From Veillonellaceae bacterium (GTDB lineage Bacteria > Bacillota > Negativicutes > JAAYSF01): a stretch of DNA of 64,000 nt. The position numbers and the translations under genes were made by a program. Below the pieces are notes generated by a model, which saw only the letters and a program-made list of their open reading frames with translations, was not told where the DNA came from and did not search any database. Each line of letters begins with the position of its first letter. Within the stretch, counting starts at the first letter, position 1. Below are positions 7,832 to 16,329 of the stretch, piece by piece. The DNA lies in NCBI GenBank assembly GCA_012523975.1, contig JAAYSF010000065.1:1-64000 (forward strand). The letters run 5' to 3'.

Positions 7832-10800
7832 ATGGGTATAGGCACCTTCATTAGACGGCCGGTATTCACTGTAATGCTGGTAATGCTTTTAGTCGTGTTC
7901 GGAATCGGGTCCTATTCTTCATTAGGTATAGATTTGTATCCCGATGTTGACTTTCCCATCGTAAACGTTACCATTACATATAAAGGCACTTCACCCGAAG
8001 AGATGGAGAATTTAATTACCAAGCCTGTTGAGGATGCCGTAAGTTCTGTCGCTGGGATAAAAACACTTTCGTCGGTTTCGCGAGAGGGTACCTCGCAGAT
8101 TACCGTAGAGTTTGAATTTGGTACTGATCCAAAACTCGCGGCAAATGAGGTCCGCGAAAAGGTTGCCAGCGTTCGCCGCAGGCTCCCTGATCAGATTGAC
8201 GAACCAGTCGTGAAACGTCTTGATATTACTGCCCAATCAATTGTCTATTTTAGCTTGGCATCTGATTTACGCCCTCGCGGTGAAATACGCAAATTGGCTG
8301 AAGATATTGTCAAGGATGAACTCCAACGCTTAGATGGTGTGGCCGAAGTTAACGTCTATGGTGCATCATTACGTGAAATTCAGCTTTTAGTTGATCCGCA
8401 AAAACTCGAAGCTTATAATATAGGTTTTCAGCAAATTTTAGATGTTGTGAACGCTCATAACATCAATACGCCGGGAGGTAGAGTAAACGAACAAGGTACC
8501 GAGCTAACAGTTCGGACCATCGGACGTTATAAGAGCCTTGATGACATTCGAAATATTATAGTTGCCAACAATGGGGGAATGCTGGTCAGAGTCGCCGATG
8601 TTGCCACGGTAAATGACGGATGGGCGGAAGAGCGGGACTATGCTAGAACCAACGGCACACCGAGTGTAATAATTGCTGTGCAGAAACAATCTGGCACTAA
8701 TACGGTTGATGTTGCCGAACGCGTTAAAGCAGAAATGAAGAATATGGAAGCTGCCGTATTGCCGTCGGATATCACAGTTACAACTGTTCGCGACAGTTCC
8801 CTTTATATTCACGACAACCTGGAAGATGTTATGATTTCACTAGTCTTCGGCGGGTTGTTGGCAGTTATGATAACATTTCTATTTCTGCAAAATACGAGAG
8901 CAACCTTAATAGGTGCAATCGCAATCCCGACATCCATAATAGCTACTTTCTTTCTAATGAAAAGCATGAATTTTACACTAAACAATATGTCTTTGATGGG
9001 CTTGAGCCTAGCAGTTGGTATTCTAATTGATGATGCTATAGTAGTAATCGAGAACATATATCGCCATATCGAAAACGGCCAGAAGCCTATGGAAGCTGCT
9101 AAAAATGGCACTAGTGAAATTGCGTTGGCTGTATTGGCGACAACGCTTTCCATTCTCGCCGTTTTTGTTCCGGTAGGCAATATGGGTGAGATTGTTGGGC
9201 AATTCTTCAAGCAATTTGGCTTAACGGTAGCTTTTGCTGTTGCGTTTTCGCTTTTTGTCGCTTTCACGTTAACGCCAATGCTATCGGCATATTGGCTAAA
9301 AGAACGTGTAGAAAGCGGAAAAAAGAAGCTCGTCGGTCCTTTTGCCTGGCTCCAAAAAATTCTTGATGCCTGGGAAAAAGGTTTTCTTATCGTTAGGGAT
9401 ACATACAAAGAGGTTCTTATATGGGCCCTAAAACGGCCAAAAAAGGTAGTAGCAATGGCTGTCTTATCACTCTTTCTAAATGGTCTCCTTGTACCATTCT
9501 TAGGGGTTGAGTTTCAACCCACCTATGATTCCGGAGATTTTAATATTTACTTGACGGCTCCTGCCGGCACGTCTATGGATAGAATGAAGGAATTAGCTAG
9601 CCCGATTGAGCAAGAGGTGCTTGCCATTCCTGAATTGCAATCCGCGTTTTTTACTATAGGAGCAATGCGTCAGCCTGTTTATAAAGCTACTATCGGTGTT
9701 CGTCTAGTTCCTTCGAGTGAGCGTGAACGCAGCATGTCTGAGATAATGGATACTTTGCGCGTTAAATTTAGAAGCGTTGAAGGCTTAAAGGTTTCTGTTC
9801 AGAATACTCAGGGGATTGGGCGCGGCGATTCCCGTCCTGTTCAAATAGGCTTACGCGGACCTGAACTCCAGGTTCTTTCGCAAAAGGCTCAAGAATTAGC
9901 CGAATTTATAAAAACTATCCCAGGAACCACCGATGTTGATATATCTAGCGAACAGTTCGAACCGGAGATCCATGTAAAACTGGATCCGGCCAGAGCAGGA
10001 GATGTCGGAGTTGATGCAACTTCAGTTGGAAATATAATTCAAGCCGCTTTCTTAGGTATAACGACTAATAACGAATATAATGTGGGGGACAGTGATTACA
10101 GCATTCGAGTGCAAATGTTTCCCCAAAATCGGTTGAGTTATGATGATGTTGCTAACCTTCGAGTTTCTACTAAATCTGGAAATTTTGTACGGCTTGCCGA
10201 TATTGCCGACGTTAACATCTCGTCAGGTCCAACACAGATTGATCGGGAATCACGCCAACGCCAGGTAATAGTTTATGCAAATACTGTAGGCGTTTCGTCT
10301 GGTGTCGTTCTGCAGGAAATTCGCGATGGAATGCCTAATTTAAACTTACCGTTAGGATATACTTATAAATTTGTCGGCCAAGCGCAAACTATGCAGGATT
10401 CTTTTATGCAGATAGCTAAAGCTTTAGTATTGGCTATTGTACTAATCTATATGGTATTAGCGGCACAGTTTGAAAGCTTTGTCCACCCGCTTACAATCAT
10501 GATTTCCCTGCCTTTTTCACTAATAGGAGCCATTTTAGGACTGCTAATCGCAGCCAAAACAGTTAATATCATGTCATTGATCGGTATGATTATGTTGATG
10601 GGTTTAGTTACCAAAAATGCCATCCTCCTGGTTGACTATACAAATCAGCTACGTGAAAGGGGAACGTCACTTACAGAAGCTCTAATTGAGGCCGGTGTAA
10701 TTAGGTTAAGGCCAATTCTCATGACAACGATGGCCATGATTTTCGGTATGCTGCCTGTAGCTCTCGGGTGGGGCGCTGGAGCCGAGCTAAGATCATCAAT

Positions 10801-10939
10801 GGGGGTCGTCTTAGTAGGCGGGTTAATCACTTCGACTTTTTTGACATTAATTGTCGTTCCACTCGTATATTTACTAATTGATCGACTCCAGCAACGATTT
10901 AAGAACCGTACACCTGAAGCATACTCAAAAAACGCTTAA
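7832..10939 (+). CDS. RND-family efflux transporter, inner-membrane subunit (HAE1/AcrB-like)
   Basis: This is a proton-driven multidrug or hydrophobic-compound exporter of the inner membrane. The 1035-residue protein shows the family layout: an N-terminal transmembrane helix, a large periplasmic porter domain, a TM2-6 block, a second porter domain and a TM8-12 block. The proton-relay pair is visible as ILIDDAIVVIENIYRH (aspartates near residue 400). The matching lysine lies in GLVTKNAILLVDY near 927. It starts directly after the adaptor stop with AAGGAAGGTGG upstream. No TolC-type gene follows, so the outer-membrane channel must be encoded elsewhere. The substrate cannot be predicted. Confidence 0.95.
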   Translation: MGIGTFIRRPVFTVMLVMLLVVFGIGSYSSLGIDLYPDVDFPIVNVTITYKGTSPEEMENLITKPVEDAVSSVAGIKTLSSVSREGTSQITVEFEFGTDPKLAANEVREKVASVRRRLPDQIDEPVVKRLDITAQSIVYFSLASDLRPRGEIRKLAEDIVKDELQRLDGVAEVNVYGASLREIQLLVDPQKLEAYNIGFQQILDVVNAHNINTPGGRVNEQGTELTVRTIGRYKSLDDIRNIIVANNGGMLVRVADVATVNDGWAEERDYARTNGTPSVIIAVQKQSGTNTVDVAERVKAEMKNMEAAVLPSDITVTTVRDSSLYIHDNLEDVMISLVFGGLLAVMITFLFLQNTRATLIGAIAIPTSIIATFFLMKSMNFTLNNMSLMGLSLAVGILIDDAIVVIENIYRHIENGQKPMEAAKNGTSEIALAVLATTLSILAVFVPVGNMGEIVGQFFKQFGLTVAFAVAFSLFVAFTLTPMLSAYWLKERVESGKKKLVGPFAWLQKILDAWEKGFLIVRDTYKEVLIWALKRPKKVVAMAVLSLFLNGLLVPFLGVEFQPTYDSGDFNIYLTAPAGTSMDRMKELASPIEQEVLAIPELQSAFFTIGAMRQPVYKATIGVRLVPSSERERSMSEIMDTLRVKFRSVEGLKVSVQNTQGIGRGDSRPVQIGLRGPELQVLSQKAQELAEFIKTIPGTTDVDISSEQFEPEIHVKLDPARAGDVGVDATSVGNIIQAAFLGITTNNEYNVGDSDYSIRVQMFPQNRLSYDDVANLRVSTKSGNFVRLADIADVNISSGPTQIDRESRQRQVIVYANTVGVSSGVVLQEIRDGMPNLNLPLGYTYKFVGQAQTMQDSFMQIAKALVLAIVLIYMVLAAQFESFVHPLTIMISLPFSLIGAILGLLIAAKTVNIMSLIGMIMLMGLVTKNAILLVDYTNQLRERGTSLTEALIEAGVIRLRPILMTTMAMIFGMLPVALGWGAGAELRSSMGVVLVGGLITSTFLTLIVVPLVYLLIDRLQQRFKNRTPEAYSKNA

Positions 10940-10974
10940 AAGCTAGTAGTCTAGACAATTGGAGGCAAAGTTAA

Positions 10975-11940
10975 ATGGTTAAAAGAATTGCTGTCTTAAC
11001 TAGTGGCGGTGACGCGCCTGGTATGAATGCTGCTATCCGTGCCGTAGTTCGAACGGCCATTAATAAAGGGTTTGAGGTTTTCGGGGTTGAACGTGGCTAT
11101 GAAGGAGTGGTAAACGGTCAGTTCATTCTGATGAATTCTCACTCTGTTGGCGGTACGATTCAGCACGGAGGAACCTTTTTACGTACAGCCCGCAGCGAAG
11201 CTTTCATGACGGAAGAAGGCTTTAAAACTGCCGTAAAACAGCTCAGGGATAAGTGTATTGATTATCTTGTTGTGGTTGGCGGTGATGGCTCGATGGCAGG
11301 AGCAATGAATTTGGCACAAGCGGGAATTCAAACAGTTACTATTCCGGCTACCATTGATAACGATATGTCAGGCACAGATTATACAATAGGATTTGACACT
11401 GCATTAAATACTGTACTAGATGCAACTAATAAGATTAGAGATACTGCCGCCTCACATGAACGAGTCGCAATTATAGAAGTTATGGGACGGAGCGCAGGGC
11501 ACATTGCTTTGATGGCTGGCCTTGCCTGCGGAGCAGAAGTTATATTGCTGCCGGAACAGCCGGTCGATATAGATAACGTTTGTCATGGTCTATTGCGCAG
11601 CTATAAGCGCGGCAAGCTATACAGCATTGTGCTTGTTGCAGAGGGAGCCGGTAAAGGCTATGATATCGCTAAACAAATTGCTGAACGAACCAGTTTTAAT
11701 CCCCATGTTACCGTATTAGGATACATTCAGCGTGGGGGAAGCCCTACAGCTATGGATAACATAATCGGCAGCCGCATGGGTGCAACAGCGGTTGAGACTA
11801 TCATCAAAGATGAGGCTAACTGTCTGATAGCATATCAACAGGGGCAAATAATTACTATTCCTTATGAAGAGGTTAATAATTATAAACATGGTATTGATCC
11901 AGACGTCTATCAGCTAGCAAAGATATTATCTTCGACCTAA
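10975..11940 (+). CDS. pfkA: ATP-dependent 6-phosphofructokinase
   Basis: PfkA phosphorylates fructose 6-phosphate to fructose 1,6-bisphosphate, the committed step of glycolysis. The 321-residue product has the usual bacterial PFK-A length. It shows the ATP-binding GGDAPGMN (11-18) and GGDGS near 102-106, the catalytic TIDND around 125-129, and the fructose-phosphate segment ERTSFNPHVTVLGYIQRGG. The glycine at the second position after GGDG (SMAGA context) fits an ATP rather than a pyrophosphate enzyme. GGAGG lies before ATG 10975. A strong terminator follows. Confidence 0.97.
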   Translation: MVKRIAVLTSGGDAPGMNAAIRAVVRTAINKGFEVFGVERGYEGVVNGQFILMNSHSVGGTIQHGGTFLRTARSEAFMTEEGFKTAVKQLRDKCIDYLVVVGGDGSMAGAMNLAQAGIQTVTIPATIDNDMSGTDYTIGFDTALNTVLDATNKIRDTAASHERVAIIEVMGRSAGHIALMAGLACGAEVILLPEQPVDIDNVCHGLLRSYKRGKLYSIVLVAEGAGKGYDIAKQIAERTSFNPHVTVLGYIQRGGSPTAMDNIIGSRMGATAVETIIKDEANCLIAYQQGQIITIPYEEVNNYKHGIDPDVYQLAKILSST

Positions 11941-11945
11941 TAATT

Positions 11946-11975
11946 AAAACCGTACGTATGAACGTACGGTTTTTT
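11946..11975 (+). terminator. Rho-independent terminator after pfkA
   Basis: A perfect 9-bp stem (ACCGTACGT/ACGTACGGT) with loop ATGA is flanked by A4 and T5. It lies 5 bases after the pfkA stop. Confidence 0.93.
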
Positions 11976-12058
11976 ATTGCCTATCTGTCCTATATGTAAA
12001 CATAAAGTTAGTAACTGAATACAATACAATATATGAAACATATTTAGGAGGTATCATA

Positions 12059-12508
12059 GTGCATAGCAATGACTTTAGTAATATGCTCACTCTAATGAGA
12101 GCTCAGAATACGTATATAAGTCAAGCTGTTAAATATATATTTTCACTATACAGTGACCTTAATCTGGCGGGTAATACTTCGTTTCAGGAGTTTGCCTTAC
12201 ACTTCCACACTTTTATTATAAACCATGCTAGCAGCGAAGGCTTTAGCAAAGCAATTGAAACACAGCAAGTTTGTAACTACGTTTTACTCGATAAATTATT
12301 GACAACTCAAGTTCTTACAGCTGCCGAAAACCTGGAAACGGCAATAAGTCATTTAGAACTTGTAGGACGATTAAACAATACAAGAACAAATCCAAAGCTG
12401 TTGTTGCTTAATCACAGTATTAGCTTGTTAGAAGAAACAGAACTTAAGATTATTGAGATACTAGAGAGTATTTTAGAAAATTCATGCAAAATACAGTTGC
12501 AAAATTAG
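12059..12508 (+). CDS. Hypothetical protein, mostly helical
   Basis: I do not recognise this 149-residue protein. It is predominantly helical in composition, has no signal peptide or membrane segment, and contains an HFHTFIINHAS segment (residues 47-57) with clustered histidines. Its C-terminal half has heptad-like leucines (LLLLNHSISLLEETELKIIEILESILE). GTG 12059 is well supported by AGGAGGT 12 bases upstream. The gene stands alone between the pfkA terminator and the lar operon; a promoter is likely in 11976-12046 but no clear pair of hexamers was found. Length, codon usage and the ribosome binding site support a real gene. Confidence 0.65.
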   Translation: MHSNDFSNMLTLMRAQNTYISQAVKYIFSLYSDLNLAGNTSFQEFALHFHTFIINHASSEGFSKAIETQQVCNYVLLDKLLTTQVLTAAENLETAISHLELVGRLNNTRTNPKLLLLNHSISLLEETELKIIEILESILENSCKIQLQN

Positions 12509-12576
12509 ATACATGACAGGATTTTTATTTATTTTGTAAAATAATAAAGATAGTAGGCAAAAACTATGCTAAGCAT

Positions 12577-12605
12577 TTGGACATAATTTCAAGTAACGGA
12601 ATTAT
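12577..12605 (+). promoter_or_regulatory. Possible promoter of the lar operon
   Basis: TTGGAC at 12577-12582 and AATTAT at 12600-12605 are separated by 17 bases. An 11-bp inverted repeat, ATGCT-A-AGCAT (12566-12576), abuts the -35 and could be an operator. Both hexamers are imperfect, so this is tentative. Confidence 0.35.
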
Positions 12606-12634
12606 ATCTTTTTCTTAAATTTTGGGAGGCAAAG

Positions 12635-13453
12635 ATGAATGAACTGGATAAAAAACTAGCAGCATTATATAACGAGCTTGCTAATCTAGGAAGTATTGTG
12701 ATAGCATTCTCCGGTGGCGTTGATAGTACCTTTCTCGCGGCTGCAGCCAAAAATGTTTTAGGCGACAATATTGTTGCTATTACTGCGTGCTCAGATAGCT
12801 TTACCGGCCGCGAAATAGCTAGTGCAAAAGCACTAGCAAAACAGCTATCCATTAAACATATATTATTGCCAGCTACAGAATTTGATAATCCTTTATTTAT
12901 AAATAATACGTCTGACCGCTGCTATTATTGTAAAAAGGAGAGATTTTTAGGCCTCTTGGAATGGGCTAGAATAAATGGCTATTCATGGGTTGCTGAAGGG
13001 AGTAATGTCGATGACCTAAAAGACTATCGCCCAGGTATGAAGGCCATTAAAGAGTTAGGTGTCATAAAAAGTCCGTTACTTGATGCAGGATTTACTAAGT
13101 CTGATATAAGAGAACTTTCGAGAGAATGGGGACTTCCTACTTGGAATCAACCAAGTGCAGCGTGTCTTGTTTCACGACTGAGCTATGGCCAAACTATTAC
13201 TCCAGATAAATTAAATCAAATTGAACAATGTGAGGATTTTTTACATCCGTATTGTACCGGACAAGTTCGTGTGCGCCATCACGGTGACTTAGCACGAATT
13301 GAAGTTGACATAGCTGATATTACTGTCTTAGCCTCATCAAAACATGCTAATGAAATAACTCGATACTTTCGTAAGCTTGGCTTCAAATATGTAACATTGG
13401 ATCTTGCTGGATACCGGACAGGCAGCATGAACGATAGCTTGAAGGAGGACTAA
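12635..13453 (+). CDS. larE: ATP-dependent sacrificial sulfur transferase LarE
   Basis: LarE adenylates the pyridinium dicarboxylate mononucleotide made by LarB and inserts sulfur, forming the dithiolated ligand of the nickel-pincer cofactor. The 272-residue protein has the PP-loop SGGVDS (26-31). It also has the family motif RCYYCK (Cys96, Cys99) and NQPSAACLVSR with Cys177 at the position of the sacrificial cysteine described for Lactiplantibacillus LarE. GGGAGG precedes ATG 12635. It begins the larE-larB-larC operon (3-base gap to larB). larA is not present in the window. Confidence 0.93.
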   Translation: MNELDKKLAALYNELANLGSIVIAFSGGVDSTFLAAAAKNVLGDNIVAITACSDSFTGREIASAKALAKQLSIKHILLPATEFDNPLFINNTSDRCYYCKKERFLGLLEWARINGYSWVAEGSNVDDLKDYRPGMKAIKELGVIKSPLLDAGFTKSDIRELSREWGLPTWNQPSAACLVSRLSYGQTITPDKLNQIEQCEDFLHPYCTGQVRVRHHGDLARIEVDIADITVLASSKHANEITRYFRKLGFKYVTLDLAGYRTGSMNDSLKED

Positions 13454-13456
13454 AAC

Positions 13457-14209
13457 GTGGATGCAAACACTGTTATTGATGTTCTAAAATTATTTCGCTC
13501 CGGTACGATAAGCGAACAAGAGGCTCTTGATAAGCTGAAGATTTTACCTTATGAAGATTTGCATTTCGCTAAAATCGATCACCACCGGGCACTTCGCCAG
13601 GGGTTTCCGGAAGTTGTTTATTGCCAGGGTAAAACGGTAGAACAAGTGGTTAAAATCATGGAGGCGCTTACTAAACAAAACAATAATATTTTAGCAACCC
13701 GAGCCAATAAAGAAATGTACGCCGCCGTACAAAACATTATCCCAGACGCAGAGTATCACGAAATTGCAAGGCTTATTATTGTTAGAAGAAGCGAGCTGAA
13801 TATTGATGCTGATCGCTTTATTTTAGTAGTCAGCGCCGGCACAAGCGACATTCCTGTTGCCGAAGAGGCTGCCCTTACTGCTGAAATTATGGGTAATGAG
13901 GTGAAACGCGTTTACGACGTAGGTGTTGCTGGAATCCATAGACTATTAGCTCACCAGGATATACTCCAAAAAGCTAATGTCTTAATTGTAGTTGCTGGCA
14001 TGGAAGGTGCGTTGGCAAGTGTAGTAGGTGGACTAGTTTGTAAACCGGTAATAGCTGTCCCGACTAGCGTAGGCTACGGCGCGAATTTTGGGGGGCTAGC
14101 CGCTTTGCTTAGCATGCTTAATAGCTGTGCTGCAGGTATTGCAGTAGTAAATATCGACAATGGGTTCGGAGCAGGCCGCCTAGCTAGTATGATTAATAGT
14201 ATGAGGTGA
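13457..14209 (+). CDS. larB: Pyridinium-3,5-biscarboxylic acid mononucleotide synthase LarB
   Basis: LarB carboxylates and hydrolyses nicotinic acid adenine dinucleotide, the first step of nickel-pincer cofactor synthesis. The 250-residue protein has a LarB-specific N-terminal part (KIDHHRALRQGFPEVVYCQGK, residues about 35-55) and a PurE-like C-terminal domain with SAGTSDIPVAEEAA near 129-142 and the glycine-rich GVAGIHRLL. GTG 13457 follows GAAGGAGG. The gene sits 3 bases after larE and 4 bases before larC, and the three are almost certainly co-transcribed. Confidence 0.93.
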   Translation: MDANTVIDVLKLFRSGTISEQEALDKLKILPYEDLHFAKIDHHRALRQGFPEVVYCQGKTVEQVVKIMEALTKQNNNILATRANKEMYAAVQNIIPDAEYHEIARLIIVRRSELNIDADRFILVVSAGTSDIPVAEEAALTAEIMGNEVKRVYDVGVAGIHRLLAHQDILQKANVLIVVAGMEGALASVVGGLVCKPVIAVPTSVGYGANFGGLAALLSMLNSCAAGIAVVNIDNGFGAGRLASMINSMR

Positions 14210-14213
14210 TAGA

Positions 14214-15443
14214 ATGAAAGCTATATATTTAGATTGTTTTTCCGGGATTAGCGGTAATATGTTACTAGGTGCCCTCATTGACGCAGGAGTTCCCGAAGAT
14301 AAACTCCGGGCAGAGTTAGCTAAGTTACCAATTGATGGTTATGAATTAGTGATTGACCGAGTAGTGAAAGCCGGTATTAGCGCAGTTTACGTTGATGTAC
14401 AGCTTGATCATCACCACCACGATCACAACGATGAGTATGATCATCACCATCATCATCATCATGAACATAGGCATTTACCAGATATTATAGACATAATTGA
14501 TAATTCATCTTTAGACGTTAAAGTAAAAGAAACAAGTAAGAAAGTATTCCGGCGTTTAGCTGAGGCGGAGGCTAAAGTTCATGGTACAACTATTAACCAA
14601 GTTCATTTCCATGAAGTCGGCGCTGTTGATACAATCATCGATATTGTAGGCACAATTTGGAGTCTCGACTTTCTCGGGATAGAGCAAGTCTACACTTCTA
14701 AAATTCATACCGGGTTTGGCTTCATAAAATGCAGCCACGGCATAATGCCCATACCTGCACCCGCAACAGCCGAACTATTGAAAGGTATTCCTTACTATGA
14801 AGGAAGCGTCGAGCGCGAATTAGTTACACCAACCGGCGCCGCAATTATCGCTACCCTAGGTTTAGGCTACGGGTCAATGCCGCCTAACTTCCGCAGTACT
14901 AAAATCGCCTACGGTGCAGGTACTTGGGATCTCGATATGCCCAATGTCATAAGATTACATATTGGCGATATAGTTGAAAAAGCCGTTCAAACGGAGCTGA
15001 TTGTTGTTGAGGCAAATATCGATGACCTTAATCCGCAGGTCTATGAGTATGCAATGGATATGCTATTAAAAATCGGCGCCTGTGATGTATGGCTAACACC
15101 AATTGTTATGAAGAAGTCACGACCAGCAACTCTAATATCGGTATTAATAAACAGACAAGATTTAGATAAAGTGTGCTCAATTCTGTTCTCTGAAACCTCT
15201 ACCATTGGTGTTCGATATTATCCGGTAGAGCGTAAGGTCGCTCAGCGCGAATTTGAAACTATAAATTCACCATGGGGTACAGTCCAAGTCAAGGTGAGCA
15301 GCTATGATAGTAAAATCTGCAGCATATCGCCTGAATACAATGATTGTCGGCGATTAGCCGAAGAAAATTTTGTTCCATTAAAGAAGGTTCAACAAGTTGT
15401 TATCGATTTAGCGACAAACAAGCTAAATAGTAATTTAACGTGA
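14214..15443 (+). CDS. larC: Nickel insertion protein LarC (uninterrupted)
   Basis: LarC installs nickel into the dithiolated pyridinium ligand using CTP, completing the cofactor of lactate racemase-type enzymes. The 409-residue product opens with YLDCFSGISGNMLLGALIDAG, typical of the family, and carries a histidine-rich segment (about residues 66-87, 14 of 22 residues His), a plausible nickel-holding loop. In Lactiplantibacillus plantarum larC is split into larC1/larC2 and read through by programmed frameshifting; here it is one intact frame. ATG 14214 follows larB by 4 bases. No terminator is evident in the 197 bases downstream. Confidence 0.93.
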   Translation: MKAIYLDCFSGISGNMLLGALIDAGVPEDKLRAELAKLPIDGYELVIDRVVKAGISAVYVDVQLDHHHHDHNDEYDHHHHHHHEHRHLPDIIDIIDNSSLDVKVKETSKKVFRRLAEAEAKVHGTTINQVHFHEVGAVDTIIDIVGTIWSLDFLGIEQVYTSKIHTGFGFIKCSHGIMPIPAPATAELLKGIPYYEGSVERELVTPTGAAIIATLGLGYGSMPPNFRSTKIAYGAGTWDLDMPNVIRLHIGDIVEKAVQTELIVVEANIDDLNPQVYEYAMDMLLKIGACDVWLTPIVMKKSRPATLISVLINRQDLDKVCSILFSETSTIGVRYYPVERKVAQREFETINSPWGTVQVKVSSYDSKICSISPEYNDCRRLAEENFVPLKKVQQVVIDLATNKLNSNLT

Positions 15444-15545
15444 GACGGTACTTAAAGTGCGTACTTATATCGCTACCCCTAGTTCACTAGTTTCGGCAAA
15501 ATTAAGCATTAGTATATTGCGTTATCGTCTATATTTATCTTTGTA

Positions 15546-15562
15546 TGAAACTATAAGTTTCA
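15546..15562. repeat. Short inverted repeat in the larC-queC intergenic region
   Basis: TGAAACT and AGTTTCA form a perfect 7-bp inverted repeat with a 3-bp spacer, 78 bases before queC. No T-run follows, so it is more operator-like than terminator-like. The rest of 15444-15640 shows no recognisable preQ1 riboswitch and no tRNA. Confidence 0.3.
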
Positions 15563-15640
15563 AATCGTAAAAGTCGTATTAGCAAGTAAGCAACAGCTTA
15601 AACTACAGTAATGACCGTATTATAAGGAAGTGTTACTACA

Positions 15641-16318
15641 ATGAAAGCAAAAGCAGTAGTGCTGCTATCCGGTGGCCTTGATTCAACCGTTTGTATGGCA
15701 GTAGCAAATAGCAAAAGCTATGAATTATATCCAATAAGCTTTAATTACCACCAGCGTCATAACCGCGAATTGTCCTGCGCCCATAAAGTAGCTGAACACT
15801 ACAAAGTTGCCCGACATTTAGTTATTGAAACAAATATGGAGGCGATTGGCGGTAGCGCGTTAACGGATAAGAATATAAGCGTACCGGCCGGTGATGTCAC
15901 AAGGCAAGATATCCCTGTAACATATGTACCTGCCCGGAATTTGATTTTTCTTAGCTACGCCTTAGGTTATGCCGAAGTGATTGGTGCAGAGAAAATTTTC
16001 ATTGGCGTTAATGCCTTAGATTATTCTGGTTACCCCGATTGTCGACCCGAATTTATTAACAAATTTCAAGATTTAGCAAATTACTCGACTACGGCAGCAG
16101 TTCAAAATAGCCGTAAAATTGTTATTGAAACGCCATTACTTAATTTATCCAAGAAAGATATTGTCCTGTTAGGCACACAGCTAGGTGCACCGCTCCATTT
16201 AACTACTAGCTGCTATAATGGAAAAGATGCTGCCTGCGGTGAATGCGACAGCTGCGTTCTCCGGCTTAAAGGATTTTTAGAGGCAGGCATTCCGGATCCG
16301 ATTTTATATGAAAAGTAG
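15641..16318 (+). CDS. queC: 7-cyano-7-deazaguanine (preQ0) synthase QueC
   Basis: QueC uses ATP and ammonia to turn 7-carboxy-7-deazaguanine into preQ0, the precursor of queuosine and of deazaguanine DNA modifications. The 225-residue protein has the PP-loop SGGLDST (9-15). Its C-terminal zinc site reads as C-x7-C-x2-C-x2-C in CYNGKDAACGECDSC. AAGGAAG precedes ATG 15641. folE2 follows immediately and a DNA methyltransferase comes next; queD and queE are not here. It could feed tRNA queuosine or another deazaguanine product; the sequence does not decide. Confidence 0.95.
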   Translation: MKAKAVVLLSGGLDSTVCMAVANSKSYELYPISFNYHQRHNRELSCAHKVAEHYKVARHLVIETNMEAIGGSALTDKNISVPAGDVTRQDIPVTYVPARNLIFLSYALGYAEVIGAEKIFIGVNALDYSGYPDCRPEFINKFQDLANYSTTAAVQNSRKIVIETPLLNLSKKDIVLLGTQLGAPLHLTTSCYNGKDAACGECDSCVLRLKGFLEAGIPDPILYEK

Positions 16319-16329
16319 GAGTGACAAAG

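Noticed and set aside
8809-9408. A 199-codon open frame on the - strand within the RND transporter gene
   Set aside because: It lies wholly opposite a well-supported transporter, has no recognisable motif and shows composition expected from the antisense of membrane-helix codons.
14403-14475. CAT/CAC-rich tract as a microsatellite or engineered histidine tag
   Set aside because: It mixes both histidine codons and intersperses acidic residues within an intact LarC frame, as expected for a natural metal-binding loop.
15444-15640. preQ1 riboswitch ahead of queC
   Set aside because: No match by eye to the preQ1-I hairpin plus A-rich tail or the ribosome-binding-site pseudoknot; only a simple inverted repeat is present.
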